Part shown: positions 1 to 10,200 of the stretch, piece by piece
Numbering within the stretch: position 1 is the first letter of the stretch
Layout of the letters: every line of letters begins with the position of its first letter
Source of the DNA: Engraulis encrasicolus
Taxonomy: Eukaryota; Chordata; Actinopteri; Clupeiformes; Engraulidae
Direction: 5' to 3'
Assembly: GCF_034702125.1 (NCBI RefSeq)
Contig: NC_085872.1
Location: forward strand, 32,039,376 to 32,103,375
DNA length: 64,000 nucleotides
Position numbers and translations under genes: made by a program
The notes under the pieces: generated by a model
Seen by the model: the letters and a program-made list of their open reading frames with translations, nothing else
Database searches by the model: none
What the model was told of the DNA's origin: nothing

Positions 1-35
1 CTTAATGTATGTTCTCTACAAGTCTTCTGTTGTCC

Positions 36-249
36 AGTCTTGCACTTTAAATGTCTGTATGAGCAATGTCTACGTCCATACTGTCTTATGTCCATGTATG
101 AGTACTGTCTATGTCTATACTGTCTATGTCCTTACCTAGATTAGTCTATGTCTGCATGGGAGAGCAAGAAACGCAATTTCAAATTCTTTGTATGACCAGT
201 GCATGTAAAGAAATTGACAATAAACTTGACTTGACTTGACTTGACTTGA
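36..249 (+). mobile_element. LINE 3' tail (5'-truncated copy 1)
   Basis: The segment is built of 'tgtctatgtc'-like units, then a conserved block ending in AATAAA and the short tandem tail (ttgac)n. An almost identical stretch lies at 13311-13510 and a diverged one at 9752-9914, so this is a dispersed family. The polyadenylation-like signal followed by a short tandem tail is typical of fish non-LTR retrotransposons. No reverse transcriptase is present; the copy is only the 3' end. Its right edge abuts the broken gypsy-type protease region. Confidence 0.7.
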
Positions 250-1021
250 ATAATGCTACGGGGAGGCAGCCATGCCCCAGTATTACCCACGTTGACCACT
301 GGGGCATACAGGATACCCTTCTTGGCTGAGACAAGAGCGGGGGACACCAGCACACCCTCCGGCAGCTGCTCCTCTGCAAAGCCTAATGGCTCCAGTAGAA
401 GCTCCGCTGAATTCAGTTGTGGACAAGTCACTGGAACCATGGTAAGGGTGCCGGCTTCCAGGAAAACGGGGGCCTTCCGTGCAATTTCGCTCGGAACGGC
501 TCGGATGCGTTCAGGATCGCCTTGATCTTCTCACAGCGCCGCAGGGCCCGCTGTGCTGCGGGGGCCGCCGATCTCACAGGAGGGGAGTGAAAAAGCTGGG
601 AACCATGCTGCTCGAAAAGAAGTTGATAGCATTCCCCAACTACGTTCATCCCCAAAATACCCGGCGTCACTCCTTTACGCTGTTTAAAAGCTACATTTTC
701 AGGGTCTCTCACAATCAATACCCCCCGCCCTGGAATACTCTGCCCAAGCACTACCACCTCCAGTTCAACATACCCAACATACGGAATCTCTATCCCATTT
801 GCAGCTTGGAGCCCTAACCAGTTACACTCTCTCTTTTTCAGATGCTGAAAATGCTCTTGAAAGAAATGTTCTGTGATGGTGGTTACCATGGACCCAGTAT
901 CAATGAGGCAAGGGACTTCTACCCCCCCCATAGAAACACACAATACGGGACAAGACCGCACTAATTTATCAAGAGAGTGCAAAGAGCCAGGGCTATCCCC
1001 TCCCAGTGTGTGGCTCTGCAC
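250..1021 (-). pseudogene. Broken retroelement protease region (Ty3/gypsy-like pro)
   Basis: Reading right to left, the open frame at 1021-428 contains a retropepsin-type active-site motif (L-I-D-T-G-S) about 40 residues in, and downstream residues that fit a retroviral-type aspartic protease. Near 440-490 the reading frame must shift to continue into a linker like those found between protease and reverse transcriptase in gypsy elements (residues E-G-V-L-V near 340). The element then ends abruptly at the LINE tail near 250. No reverse transcriptase, RNase H or integrase is visible. The family assignment is inference from motif order; an endogenous retrovirus-like element is an alternative. 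Not functional. Confidence 0.7.
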
Positions 1022-1029
1022 ACTGGGGG

Positions 1030-2109
1030 TTAACAGTTTTCCGGCTGGGTGGCAGAGCGGTCAGGGACTGATGACTGGGAAGGCGGATCAATCAAGGGCG
1101 ACGGCATGGCGGGTCTATTACTATGAGGCGCAGGAGCGCTACGGCAATAACGAGCGATGTGTCCAGGTTTTCCGCATCTAATGCAAATGGGTTGACCATC
1201 TGGCGTCCGTTTGTAACGCCCATCTTTATACGGCTGAGGGGCTTGGGACGTATTACTTGGCTGCCCAAGCTGTCTAACCAGCATATCCAATTGAGCTTGC
1301 TGTTTAAGGACAATTTCCTTGAGATCAGTAAATTCTGTCGATTGGGCAGCCGTAGACGCACACTGAGCCGCGACATGGACTTCATTAGTTTTACCTGGGG
1401 CACGATGGCTCCGGTCACGATTCGCCTGACCCTCTTCCACCCACTGAATGGCTTCTGTTCTTACAGCTAGACGTGTCAGCTCGTTATCCGTCCGCACCAA
1501 TTTCTTGAGTTCCCTGCGTAACATAGGATCACAAACGTTTTCACAAAACTGGTCTCTTAGCACAAGGTCAGGATTACTAATGGCATCTGCTTTTGACAGT
1601 TTAACACGATCAACTAGTTCCATTAGGGCATGGGAAAACTCAAATAAACTCTAATTTTCTCGCTGTTTTCTGACAAAAAAACGTTGCTGCCAGAACACAT
1701 AAGACCTGGAGCAGCCATACACCTCTTTTAACACCTTAATCACAGCGAGAGGATCTTCACGAACAGTTGGAGGTCGATACTTGATTTCATTTCTGGCCTC
1801 CCCCTCTAAATGATCATACAAGAACAACGCTTTTTCACTTTCAGACATAAACCTTGAGGAAATACACCTCTGGGCCTCCTCAACCCACTCTTCAACGGTC
1901 AGGGACCCCATCGTTGTGGAGCCAGAGAATTTTGGGCACCTGCGTTCTCTGGGCAGGTAAAGGGCCTGCTCACGGCGAACAGGTTGAGCGCTAGCCCCAC
2001 CATCGTTCCCAGAGTCCCTACCAGACAGTCTCTGATTTTCTGCCTGCAGCTGCTCCACACGCTGTCGCAGCCGTTGTAGTTCCGGCCCAGATTCTTCAGC
2101 GTTGTCCAT
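1030..2109 (-). pseudogene. Broken gag-like gene with CCHC zinc knuckle
   Basis: The likely start is the ATG at 2109-2107, chosen because the upstream open frame is read from a CA microsatellite. The N-terminus has a heptad-rich coiled-coil-like stretch (Q-R-L-R-Q-R-V-E-Q-L), followed by a capsid-like region (V-E-E-W-V-E-E-A). An in-frame TAG at 1653-1651 interrupts it, and the same frame continues immediately with gag-like sequence (H-A-L-M-E-L-V-D-R-V). A single CCHC knuckle (C-I-R-C-G-K-P-G-H-I-A-R-Y-C) lies near 1130. The frame ends at 1030, and the protease frame, shifted by -1, begins beside it. That is the usual gag-pro layout, but the heptamer at the stop is not a canonical slippery site. 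The mid-gene stop marks it as inactive. Confidence 0.75.
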
Positions 2110-2209
2110 CTTGCCAGTTGCTGTTCTCTCCACACGCTCTCTCACACACACACACACACACAGGTGCTGCCAAACTTAAATTAACAAAGCAACACTTCAA
2201 AAGACTCGT

Positions 2210-2231
2210 CCTGCCGAATTCTACGCCAAGT
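2210..2231 (-). other. Possible primer-binding site next to LTR
   Basis: Immediately inside the LTR, on the minus strand, a three-base spacer is followed by TGGCGTAG. Many LTR elements have a tRNA-complementary stretch starting TGG at this position. The matching tRNA was not identified, so this is positional inference only. Confidence 0.3.
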
Positions 2232-3495
2232 TGTAGCGCCCCCTAGTGGGCAAAAGACTACGCCACCCCTTATGCTAATACACCCGACAATAAAGAGTAA
2301 GGGGAACTCCTTAAATAAATACCAATGCACAAGTGATTGCAAAAAGTATAAAAATAGTTGTTTATTAATTTCTCTTGTGTTGCTTTGTCAATAAATAAAA
2401 GTTCATGGACACACAGGGAATGGTCGGCCACACCAGTCAGGCCACTATAAGTAGACAACAGTAAACATTGTTCATCACACGTGCAAAAATAAATACAATA
2501 TCTGGTAGTTGCAAAATACACAGCACTCTCACCGCTAGGTGTATTGGATAAAGCAACCTGCCTGCTAGGGCACTTGAATAGAGCACACTTCACAGCACTG
2601 CACACTCACCCGTAGGTGCTTGATCAAACTTCAACACACTTGTGTGCTAGGAGAAAAGGGAACCTCAGTTTCTGCCGCCTACCTAACCGGTAGACACGAC
2701 CAGCTGGCCACCCTTGGTAATGGGACAGGAGGGTCGGGTAAACAAACAAAGACAAAAAAAAAAAAAGAAAATAAACCTCTAGCCAGCGGTCACACTTCGC
2801 ACTGTGCCACACTGGCTTAGATCCTGGCCGCAGGCTAGAGGAGTACAAATCAAATCAAACAGAACCAAAAACACTTGTCCTATAGCAGCACCTGCACACT
2901 CAAGCATTCACTCATTCATTCACTCTCTAGAGAACAGCAACTGACTGTTGAATGATCCTCTTGCGGCATTGAAGGCTAGCACCGCAGTTAAAGTGCATTG
3001 ACCCCGGGCAGCAGACGTCTCGGGTGAAACGCTTTTTACTTCGAGTGCAGTAACCTGGATTCTCTCCCCGGTGTGGAAGGGCTATGAGCACTCCACCAAC
3101 TCACTCCCGGTACTTGCCCGGTACTTGCAAGAGAAACTCAGACCCCGAACACAGCAATCCATCTGCTAACTAGCAGCTCCTGTCTGGAGGGTTCTGACCA
3201 CTCACTCCCCAGCTTATCGCTGCCAACCCGACACACAAACAACACGCCAACCCAGCTTCGCCAGCGTGCTAGCCTAGCGGCTATGGACCATTCCCGGTCT
3301 CAGGACCCGAGGTGGCTATATGCCCGGTCTAAGGACCCCAACTCTCCCCATAACACGCCTGTCCAGAAAACTACACTGACAGTGCCTACGCCCCCAATGA
3401 GTTAAAGGAAAGAATACAGGGAAAGCAGGGGAAAGATTAAGTGCAAAGCAAAAGGATTAAAGAAAGTGAAAGCAGCAATAGGTTCCCTGGCTACA
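2232..3495 (-). mobile_element. LTR of the gypsy-like element (1264 bp)
   Basis: On the minus strand the segment begins TGTAGC and ends GCTACA, the short inverted TG...CA termini expected of an LTR. It sits directly upstream of gag with a plausible primer-binding site between. A minus-strand AATAAA near 2362 could be the polyadenylation signal. Inside are short direct repeats (gtacttgc and cccggtct.aggaccc units) and a 13-A tract near 2755. No second LTR is in the window, so the terminal motifs and position are the only support. Confidence 0.6.
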
Positions 3496-3577
3496 CTTAA
3501 GTAACAGATTAAGACATAGCCATAACAATTCTGGTGACAGTAAGGTTATAACATAGAATCTGCGCAAAGGGGTTAAA
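3496..3577 (+). repeat. Short dispersed repeat, paralogue of the 49.2/54.2-kb insertion site
   Basis: The blocks gtaacagattaa, tggtgacagtaagg and caaaggggttaaa occur here in one uninterrupted piece. The first two also lie just left of the large inverted element (49190-49235) and the third just right of it (54204-54217). This copy therefore acts as an empty-site reference for that insertion. The gypsy-like LTR begins at its left edge. Confidence 0.6.
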
Positions 3578-4202
3578 GAATTTAATGTATTTTTTTTTTA
3601 ATCCTTAGGATATGTTTATAGCAGATTAAATTTGATGCACAAACTTGTATTGAATCTTGTAATGATGCAGATAGGTTACATTATTGTGTAAGTTTTTGGT
3701 GCATGTTGATACATCAATATATTATGGGCCCAGTACCAAGTCTTGGGGAACTCCTGTTTTGTTTGTGTAGGGGGGAACAGGTTGACTATGTATTTTGTTT
3801 TTTACTTTCACTAGTGGCAGACTGGGCAGTTATGGACGGTGGGGTGGCACGGAAAAAAAACTGTCTGGAAAAATGTGAATTAGATGCATATTTAGAAAGT
3901 ACATCAATGAAGCCAGTTATTCAAATCTCTGTGGGTAATGGTGGGAAATGCTACATGAATATAATTTCCAACTGGTTTCCAACAGCAACGCTCACTGCAT
4001 TTATGTAGGCCCATTTCATGTTATTTGAGTGGCATTTTAGATTTACTGAAAGCTCTTTTGATGGTGAAAATCAGCATCTTTTCAGACTTGATAAGGCTTC
4101 AATCTTGGCTGTACCCTTAGTGGGTTGTATGTATGAAAATAAGTGGTTTGAAATGAAATCCCATCCAACTTCATATTACTCAGGGGACATAAACATAAAC
4201 AT

Positions 4203-4204
<2 letters not shown>
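3578..4204. other. Non-coding, AT-rich
   Basis: No exon, RNA gene or clear mobile element was recognised. Open frames here have no recognisable motif and no splice context. Confidence 0.4.

Positions 4205-4274
<70 letters not shown>
4205..4274 (+). repeat. (AC)35 microsatellite
   Basis: Uninterrupted dinucleotide run of 70 bp followed by (TA)n. Confidence 0.98.
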
Positions 4275-4276
<2 letters not shown>

Positions 4277-4430
4277 TATATATAGAGTGTTAGAACACGA
4301 TATGTCACAGTACTGTAAATACGCTGCCATATTGATAAATGACAAAGTATACAAACCATATTATCTTTTGGTGAAGGACAAGAGGTCTCAAGAAGTGATG
4401 AGCTCTTCCTGTGGCCAGATGCCTGAATGT

Positions 4431-4603
4431 TTACATGATCGTTTTTAAATCCGAATTAATAATTCAAAATTAAGTAATTCTGTCGAGTTTACTTTGATCT
4501 TTCATTTAATTCCGAATTGTGGAGTGTTTACGTCACGCTTTCAAAGTGGAATTATTCTGAATTAAAGTGAGTTAATGAATGAAATGTCTTGTGTAAACGA
4601 GGC
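4431..4603. mobile_element. MITE, family A copy 1
   Basis: Near-inverted ends (tgtttacatgat / gtgtaaacga) enclose AT-rich DNA with 'aattccgaattgtg' and 'gagtttactttgatctttcattta' blocks. The copy at 21760-21948 shares these blocks in the same order. No coding capacity. Confidence 0.7.
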
Positions 4604-4707
4604 CACTGTTGATGCCAGTCATCACCAATAGTTCAGTAATGCAAGACAGTCTGGGTTTTACTTAGCACCTTTTCCTCCATCTCATCTTACCTTTAGCTAA
4701 TGGGGCT

Positions 4708-4892
4708 GCACAGTAAAAAATGGAGTGTCAATATTGCAGTGTAAACGCATTTTCCTCTGAATAGAGTAGTTATAACAATAGGCAGAGTAAACTCGTCCAA
4801 ATGGTAGTGTCAAAAGTGAGAGTAAAAAAGTGAGTGTCAACATTTCAGTGTAAATCTATTTTTCTCTTGATAGAGAGGTTATAACAATAGAG
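4708..4892 (+). repeat. Dispersed repeat with internal duplication
   Basis: It starts cagtaaaaaatggagtgtc, the inverse of the end of the repeat at 12945-13222. Inside, a unit running from gagtgtcaa to gttataacaatag (about 60 bp) occurs twice, at about 4724-4782 and 4833-4891. Probably a MITE-like element. Confidence 0.55.
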
Positions 4893-5626
4893 CTCTTCAG
4901 CGTTGACGTCAACTTGTATGCGGCGTTTGGACTACCGGTTCCCTGGCGATTTTTTACATTGCAAAACGCCATAGAGATTCAGGTTTGGCAAAAATATAAG
5001 TTGCACGGCAACAACGAACATTAGCGTGTCCCCGCATCCCTTTCTCATTAGTGGAACGGATCGTATCATCATGTTGGTGTATTCACATGTTAAATCATGA
5101 CGATTATAATTCAATATTGCTAACCCCTTTCTGATCATTAAAACTTCCGAACTACATACTTTCCTTTGGTTGCCATGGGTACAACCTTCCGCACGTACAT
5201 GCCGTTAGATACTGGCGCCGTTTCTGTAGTCGCCAAAAGCTTCCGGGTTTAGCATATGGACGCAACATCGTATTTATGTCGAAGTTTGACACAAAATGAT
5301 CAACCATGTCATACCTACAGCCTATTTTTAACACCCTCGACAGTTTGCGGGGGTTCGCTAAGCGCGTGCTTGCACTCGGAGCTTATTTGAAATTTACCCC
5401 TATTCATTCCCAATGGAGGCCGGAAGCCGATAGGAACCAGGACGTCCTTAAATGCTAACATGAAAGACTACAATCTACTACATGCTTCCGCTTCCGCTGA
5501 AGAACTCTATAGGCAGAGTAACTCCTCAGACAAAATAACTCTGCAGGGTGATGATTCCCCGCGAAAATTCTAGAACCGGAGCTGGAGCTGGCATGGCATG
5601 TTGGAAGTCGTTTCTCTCCCTGCGTG
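4893..5626 (+). promoter_or_regulatory. Candidate TATA-less promoter and 5' UTR exon of the SAMD3-like gene
   Basis: This is the most CpG-rich unique stretch left of the gene. It has a full CRE palindrome (TGACGTCA at about 4905), several ETS-type CCGGAAG/CTTCCGG/CTTCCGC motifs (about 5183, 5243, 5418, 5484) and a CCAAT box near 5409. A good splice donor (gtaagt at 5627) follows, and the first coding exon at 7200 has a splice acceptor three bases before its ATG, so an upstream non-coding exon is required. That this is the exon is inference. Confidence 0.35.
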
Positions 5627-7199
5627 GTAAGTGGATTTGAATATTTATCGAGTTTTTGCTGTTTATGACCAACATTTTTCAATACACTGATGCTGATGAT
5701 AGACTACTGTAGGCCTATGTGTATTAGGTTAAATTAGGCATGCATATATGTAGGCTAGCCAATTAGTATTTTTCACTGATGCATTCGACTGCAATACTAG
5801 GCTACATAGCTTTTAGAAGTAGGCTGATGAATAGTTGTTTTAAATGAAAACAAGATCCGACTGCATTTGCTTGCATGCTGACGGCGTGTGGTGTGGTGAG
5901 TATTGAAGTTTTCTCTTGTTTGCTGAGTTTGGGTTACCCTACCAAAATGTAGTGCTAAGCTAGCTAGCTTGACAACGTGGTTTTCCAGATTGTATGGGTT
6001 TCCCCCAATGGCATTAGCATTGCAACGGTTCAAAAGTTCACTTCAGAACGTGCCCAATGTTTTGCAAGGTGATGTGCTTGTGCTTAATTTGTGGCTCTGA
6101 AACCAGAAATGCTCGATGTTAACATTAAGAATATGTTAGTGTTGGGAACCGTTTACAGTTAAGTGTTGCTCGGTTTTATGGTAAGTTGTAGATTTGAGAG
6201 ATTCATCTACTCGTCCACCACATAGATTAGCACGCTAAACATTGCCCGCTCGTGGTTGATGCTTGATACCAGGAATGTTCTGTTTGGGCATGCGTGGACA
6301 CACGTGTAGTATATAAAAGTGATTGTTGATTCGTCACGTAATATAGCTACATCTAGAACTAGTCCCTGCATGGCTTGCCAAGTCTTCGATGCCGGTAATC
6401 ATACACATGCGTTAAATATGGGTTTGGTGTCAACTCTGGTGTTTTTGACTCATGCTGTAGTTGAGAACCACCGAGTTCTAGCGTTTCGCTTAGCCGGTGC
6501 AGCTTTCGTCAGTGCAGCTCAACAGAGGAAGAAGTGTGAGTGGAAGAGGAAAGGATGTATTGTTGTCGACGCGTTTCAGTTGCTTTGAAAGTTGTAGTAG
6601 TTGAGAGTCATCTGCTGACTAGCCTTTATTTTTGCAAGTTTGGTAAATGCAATCCAATTAATGGACGAGGAAGGGGATATGAGTGTGGAAAGGGTGTTGT
6701 GTGTGTACGCGCGCTGGCAGGCTCGCTCTGTCGTGTGTATGTGTGTGTGACCTGACGGCTGTTTTGTTTAGAACACCGGTGCAGCTGAAGGCCAGCGCAA
6801 ATGGGTGAACCGAGGACAGAGTGTGATGGGGAAGGTGTGTGTGTGTGTGTGTGTGTGAGCGAGCGAGAGAGAGAGAGAGGGAGAGAGAGAGGCCGCGTGA
6901 TTGGATACTGCAATTAGGAGCAATTTACCTGTTTTCCCATGTTTTGCTGAAGAATTATATGCAATCATCTATTTAACAGATGTTATGTGGATGTGTAGTG
7001 TTGAGGCAACTTAGTTGGCTTTAAGAAGTTCATAAGGACATGGAAAAGGATGACTGTGTTTCATGTTCTGATCAGTGCCTCCCATACAGGTATCCTACAA
7101 ACCAGCTTGTTAGTGTTCCTGATCCAACTGTGTGAGTGTGTTAATGTGTGAATATGTTGACGGGAATTAACAGTTTCTCAACTTTCTCAAATTTAACAG
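5627..7199 (+). other. Putative first intron of the SAMD3-like gene
   Basis: It lies between a plausible donor and the first coding exon. It holds a (TG)n(GA)n microsatellite at 6835-6892 and otherwise unique sequence. Open frames inside it have no recognisable domain. Confidence 0.35.
6835..6892 (+). repeat. (TG)n-(GA)n compound microsatellite
   Basis: A TG run passes directly into a GAGC/GA run. Confidence 0.95.
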
Positions 7200-7202
7200 A
7201 AA

Positions 7203-10200
7203 ATGCTGTTGCGTGTCTCATTTGGTGGAGTGCAGAAGTACATAAAGATGCTTGAACTGACGTTTGATGATTTCTTGAGAGAAGGTTAGTCGCCTAATTT
7301 GAATTGAAAGTAGGCCTATCTTAATGTAGCTTAATGTAACTTAAAGTGGTGACATACTGCAATTATTTCTCATCAGATCATTTTGTGCACTGTTTATTTT
7401 TTACTCCAGTGAGTTTGAAGTTCAACATCCCCGAAGACAGATGGTTGGACCTCAAAGTTTATGACCAGTCTAACACAGAGGTAGACGCCGAGGTTTTTGA
7501 GGAGCTCGTAAAAGAGTTCCATGGACCTTTCCTAGTTTCATTGGCCAATGGAGCACCTGGTAAGTGTTGCCTACTTGCATATGATTTACACATACATCAT
7601 TTAGGTGGAAGTGTTGAACTATGTAAGCCACTGCTTAGAAGCCATTGTTTAACACTTTTTTTATGTATCTTATTATTTTTTTGCTACATTTTATTTGACC
7701 ATGTGTTGGACAATGCTGTTGCAACTGTACACTGCACCTAGATATCTTTGTTTATTATCTAAATTTTGCTACTAATTACTTGTATACTGCTGTACTCTGT
7801 GCCAACCCCTTACTCTGTACTTGCTTGAATTTCCTCCTTGTAGGTCGCTCTGTTAAAAGGCGTCAGCTAAATGTAATGTAATGTAATTGTGTTAATATTT
7901 TCCAATGCTCAGGTAACCCTCAGTTCACATCATCTCCAGGGTCTACTGCATCTGACGACACAGTGATCCTCAACTTCTCCCTGCTTGAGCCAGCTGAGGA
8001 ACCCCTTGAGCCAGCTGAGGAACCCGTTGCAGCCCAAGGCAGTCAACCTAAAAGGCCTTGCCGCATCAACTATGAAGCAAAAACTGTGAGTTTGTGGGTG
8101 TGGGTGGATATAGGGGGTTTAATTTGCACATCGTGTATGTATCTTGTTTGTTTCAGAATTACAAACAGTTTTTCAAAATACATTGCTGCATATATGAACA
8201 AAAGTCAAGAGACACCACACACTGCTTACTTTTCTTTACTTTACTTTATTTTTTAGAGCGAACAACGCGTTTCGCCCAATGCGTCATCAGGTTCGCTCTA
8301 TCGATAGAGCGAACCTGATGACGCATTGGGCGAAACGCGTTGTTCGCTCCAAAAAATAAAGTAAAGTAAAGAAAAGTAAGCAGTGTGCGGTGTCTCTTGA
8401 CTTTTGTTCATTGATTCACCTCCTCCTGCCTCACACCTGCACCTGCATTGCTGAAGGGTTGTGCACAAGGACTCTCTTGTACTTACATTGCTGCATATGT
8501 TATCTTTTAGCTGATTGAAAAAATCCTGACTACAAAGCCTGGAGGTGACCGTATCATCGAGGAGTATGCAAAAACAAAATCAATCACAGATTCAACCAGA
8601 AGACGGCTCATCAACATACTTGCTGCAGAAATGACGGAAACACATGGGTAAGTATAGGTCAAATGTGTTATCATGAGACAGTTAAACATCATTGCAATTA
8701 TTGTTTCGATTATGGTGTTCAGTGTCCTCTAATAATGTTGTTTATTGAATACACCAGGACCTCGCCGCCGCGGAGTGTGAAAGTGATGTATGCACAGGGG
8801 ATTATTGCTCTGTTTCCATATCTTGAAGACCCATACTCACAGAATGGCTATGTAAGTAAAGGTTTTACAATATATCACCCCTTCAAACTGTTGCTTGTTT
8901 GAATGGTAACGCTTTATTTTAGTGTTACATCTATAACCACGAATACATACAATGTTAATGCCGGTATAAGTAACTTTTAAGGCATGTACTAAGCAAAATC
9001 AAACATTTGTTAGGTCCTTACTAAGGTTATATTGGTAATAAATCCCTAATTGTGCATGAACAAGACATTTGCAAACACATGCCTAACAAATGTTTGATTT
9101 TGCTTAGTACTTGCCTTACAAGTTACTTATACAGTATACAGGCATTAACATTGTATGTGCTAGTGCTAATAGATGTAACACTAAAATAAAGTGTTACCGT
9201 ATGAGTGTACATTATACTGTGCATACTGTATATTATACATAGGAACACTACTACGATCCGGAAAGTGGTTCAGGATACATTGCATGGCGGTTGAAGACCA
9301 TTCAACGAAAGGCTTCTGAGGAAAGAGTTCCAGCAGTTAAATCTCCTAAAGGTAACATTTATAATGTGGGTGAATGGTCAACCTATGAAGTGTGTTTAAA
9401 GGAAGATATACAACTGTGCAGTTCTAAACATTAACAACAAAATTGTTTTGTTTTAAAGTGGGTGGGCCAGGCCATGGACGTACTACACCCTTTACTGCCG
9501 AAGTCCTGACTGATGAGGAAGTGGAATCCGCTATCGCTGTGTTGAGACATTCTGCTGATGAGGAAACCATCCGTGAAAAAATGAAAACCACCTTCAGTTA
9601 TCGCCAAGCAATGGTCAATGACCATGACAAATCTGCAGAGGTCTTCTCAGTTTTTCCACGGTTCCTGGACACACCAGGACTGGTAAGACATCTAGTTCTA
9701 CATTCATTATATGTCTGTAATGGTATTTTTTAGATAGTCTAGGTGTAATGTATGCGTATTGTCTATGTCTCATTGTCTATGTCAAATTGTCTATGTCCAC
9801 ACCTAAAGTCTACGTCTATGTCTGCATGGGAAAGTAAGAAATGTTATTTCAAATTCTTTGTATGACCAGTAATGTAAAGAAATCGACAATAAAGACGACT
9901 TGACTTGACTTGATTGAAGAGTGAGGCCTATTGTAAAATGTTGCACAAGGTACTGACTTCAGTTGTCCTCCATTTCGTCTTTTTTTCCTTTTCAAATTAC
10001 AGGTAGAGCAGGATTTCAGACTGATGTTTGGCGAGCAGACTGCCAATAAATTCCTGGAGCGATGGCCTACCACTTTCAGGGCAAGAGTCATTAAGGAAAG
10101 CCATGGACTGGTCCCCTCCACAGACCTTCTTGATTTGATGCACAATGCTGAGACATCCACTGAAGTTGAAAATGGTAAGTCTTTGAATGTGGAGAAGCAT

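Larger units (their letters stand above)
8194..8483 (+). mobile_element. Ribozyme-bearing palindromic retro-insertion in intron 3
   Basis: Positions 8194-8411 are a near-perfect palindrome centred on tatcgata (8302/8303), with two mismatches per 109-bp arm. About 70 bp of further sequence follows on the right. The insertion is flanked by a perfect 15-bp direct repeat, tacattgctgcatat, at 8179-8193 and 8484-8498, as expected of target-primed insertion. The right copy ends 12 bp before the exon 4 boundary. Each arm carries one hammerhead-like core. Hammerheads with this tiny stem III are established in the terminal repeats of Penelope-like elements, so an inverted fragment of such an element is the best guess. 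Confidence 0.75.

Noticed and set aside
1022..1040. Programmed -1 frameshift site at the gag stop
   Set aside because: The bases around the stop (ggaaaactgttaa on the minus strand) do not form a canonical X-XXY-YYZ heptamer, so only the frame arrangement is reported.
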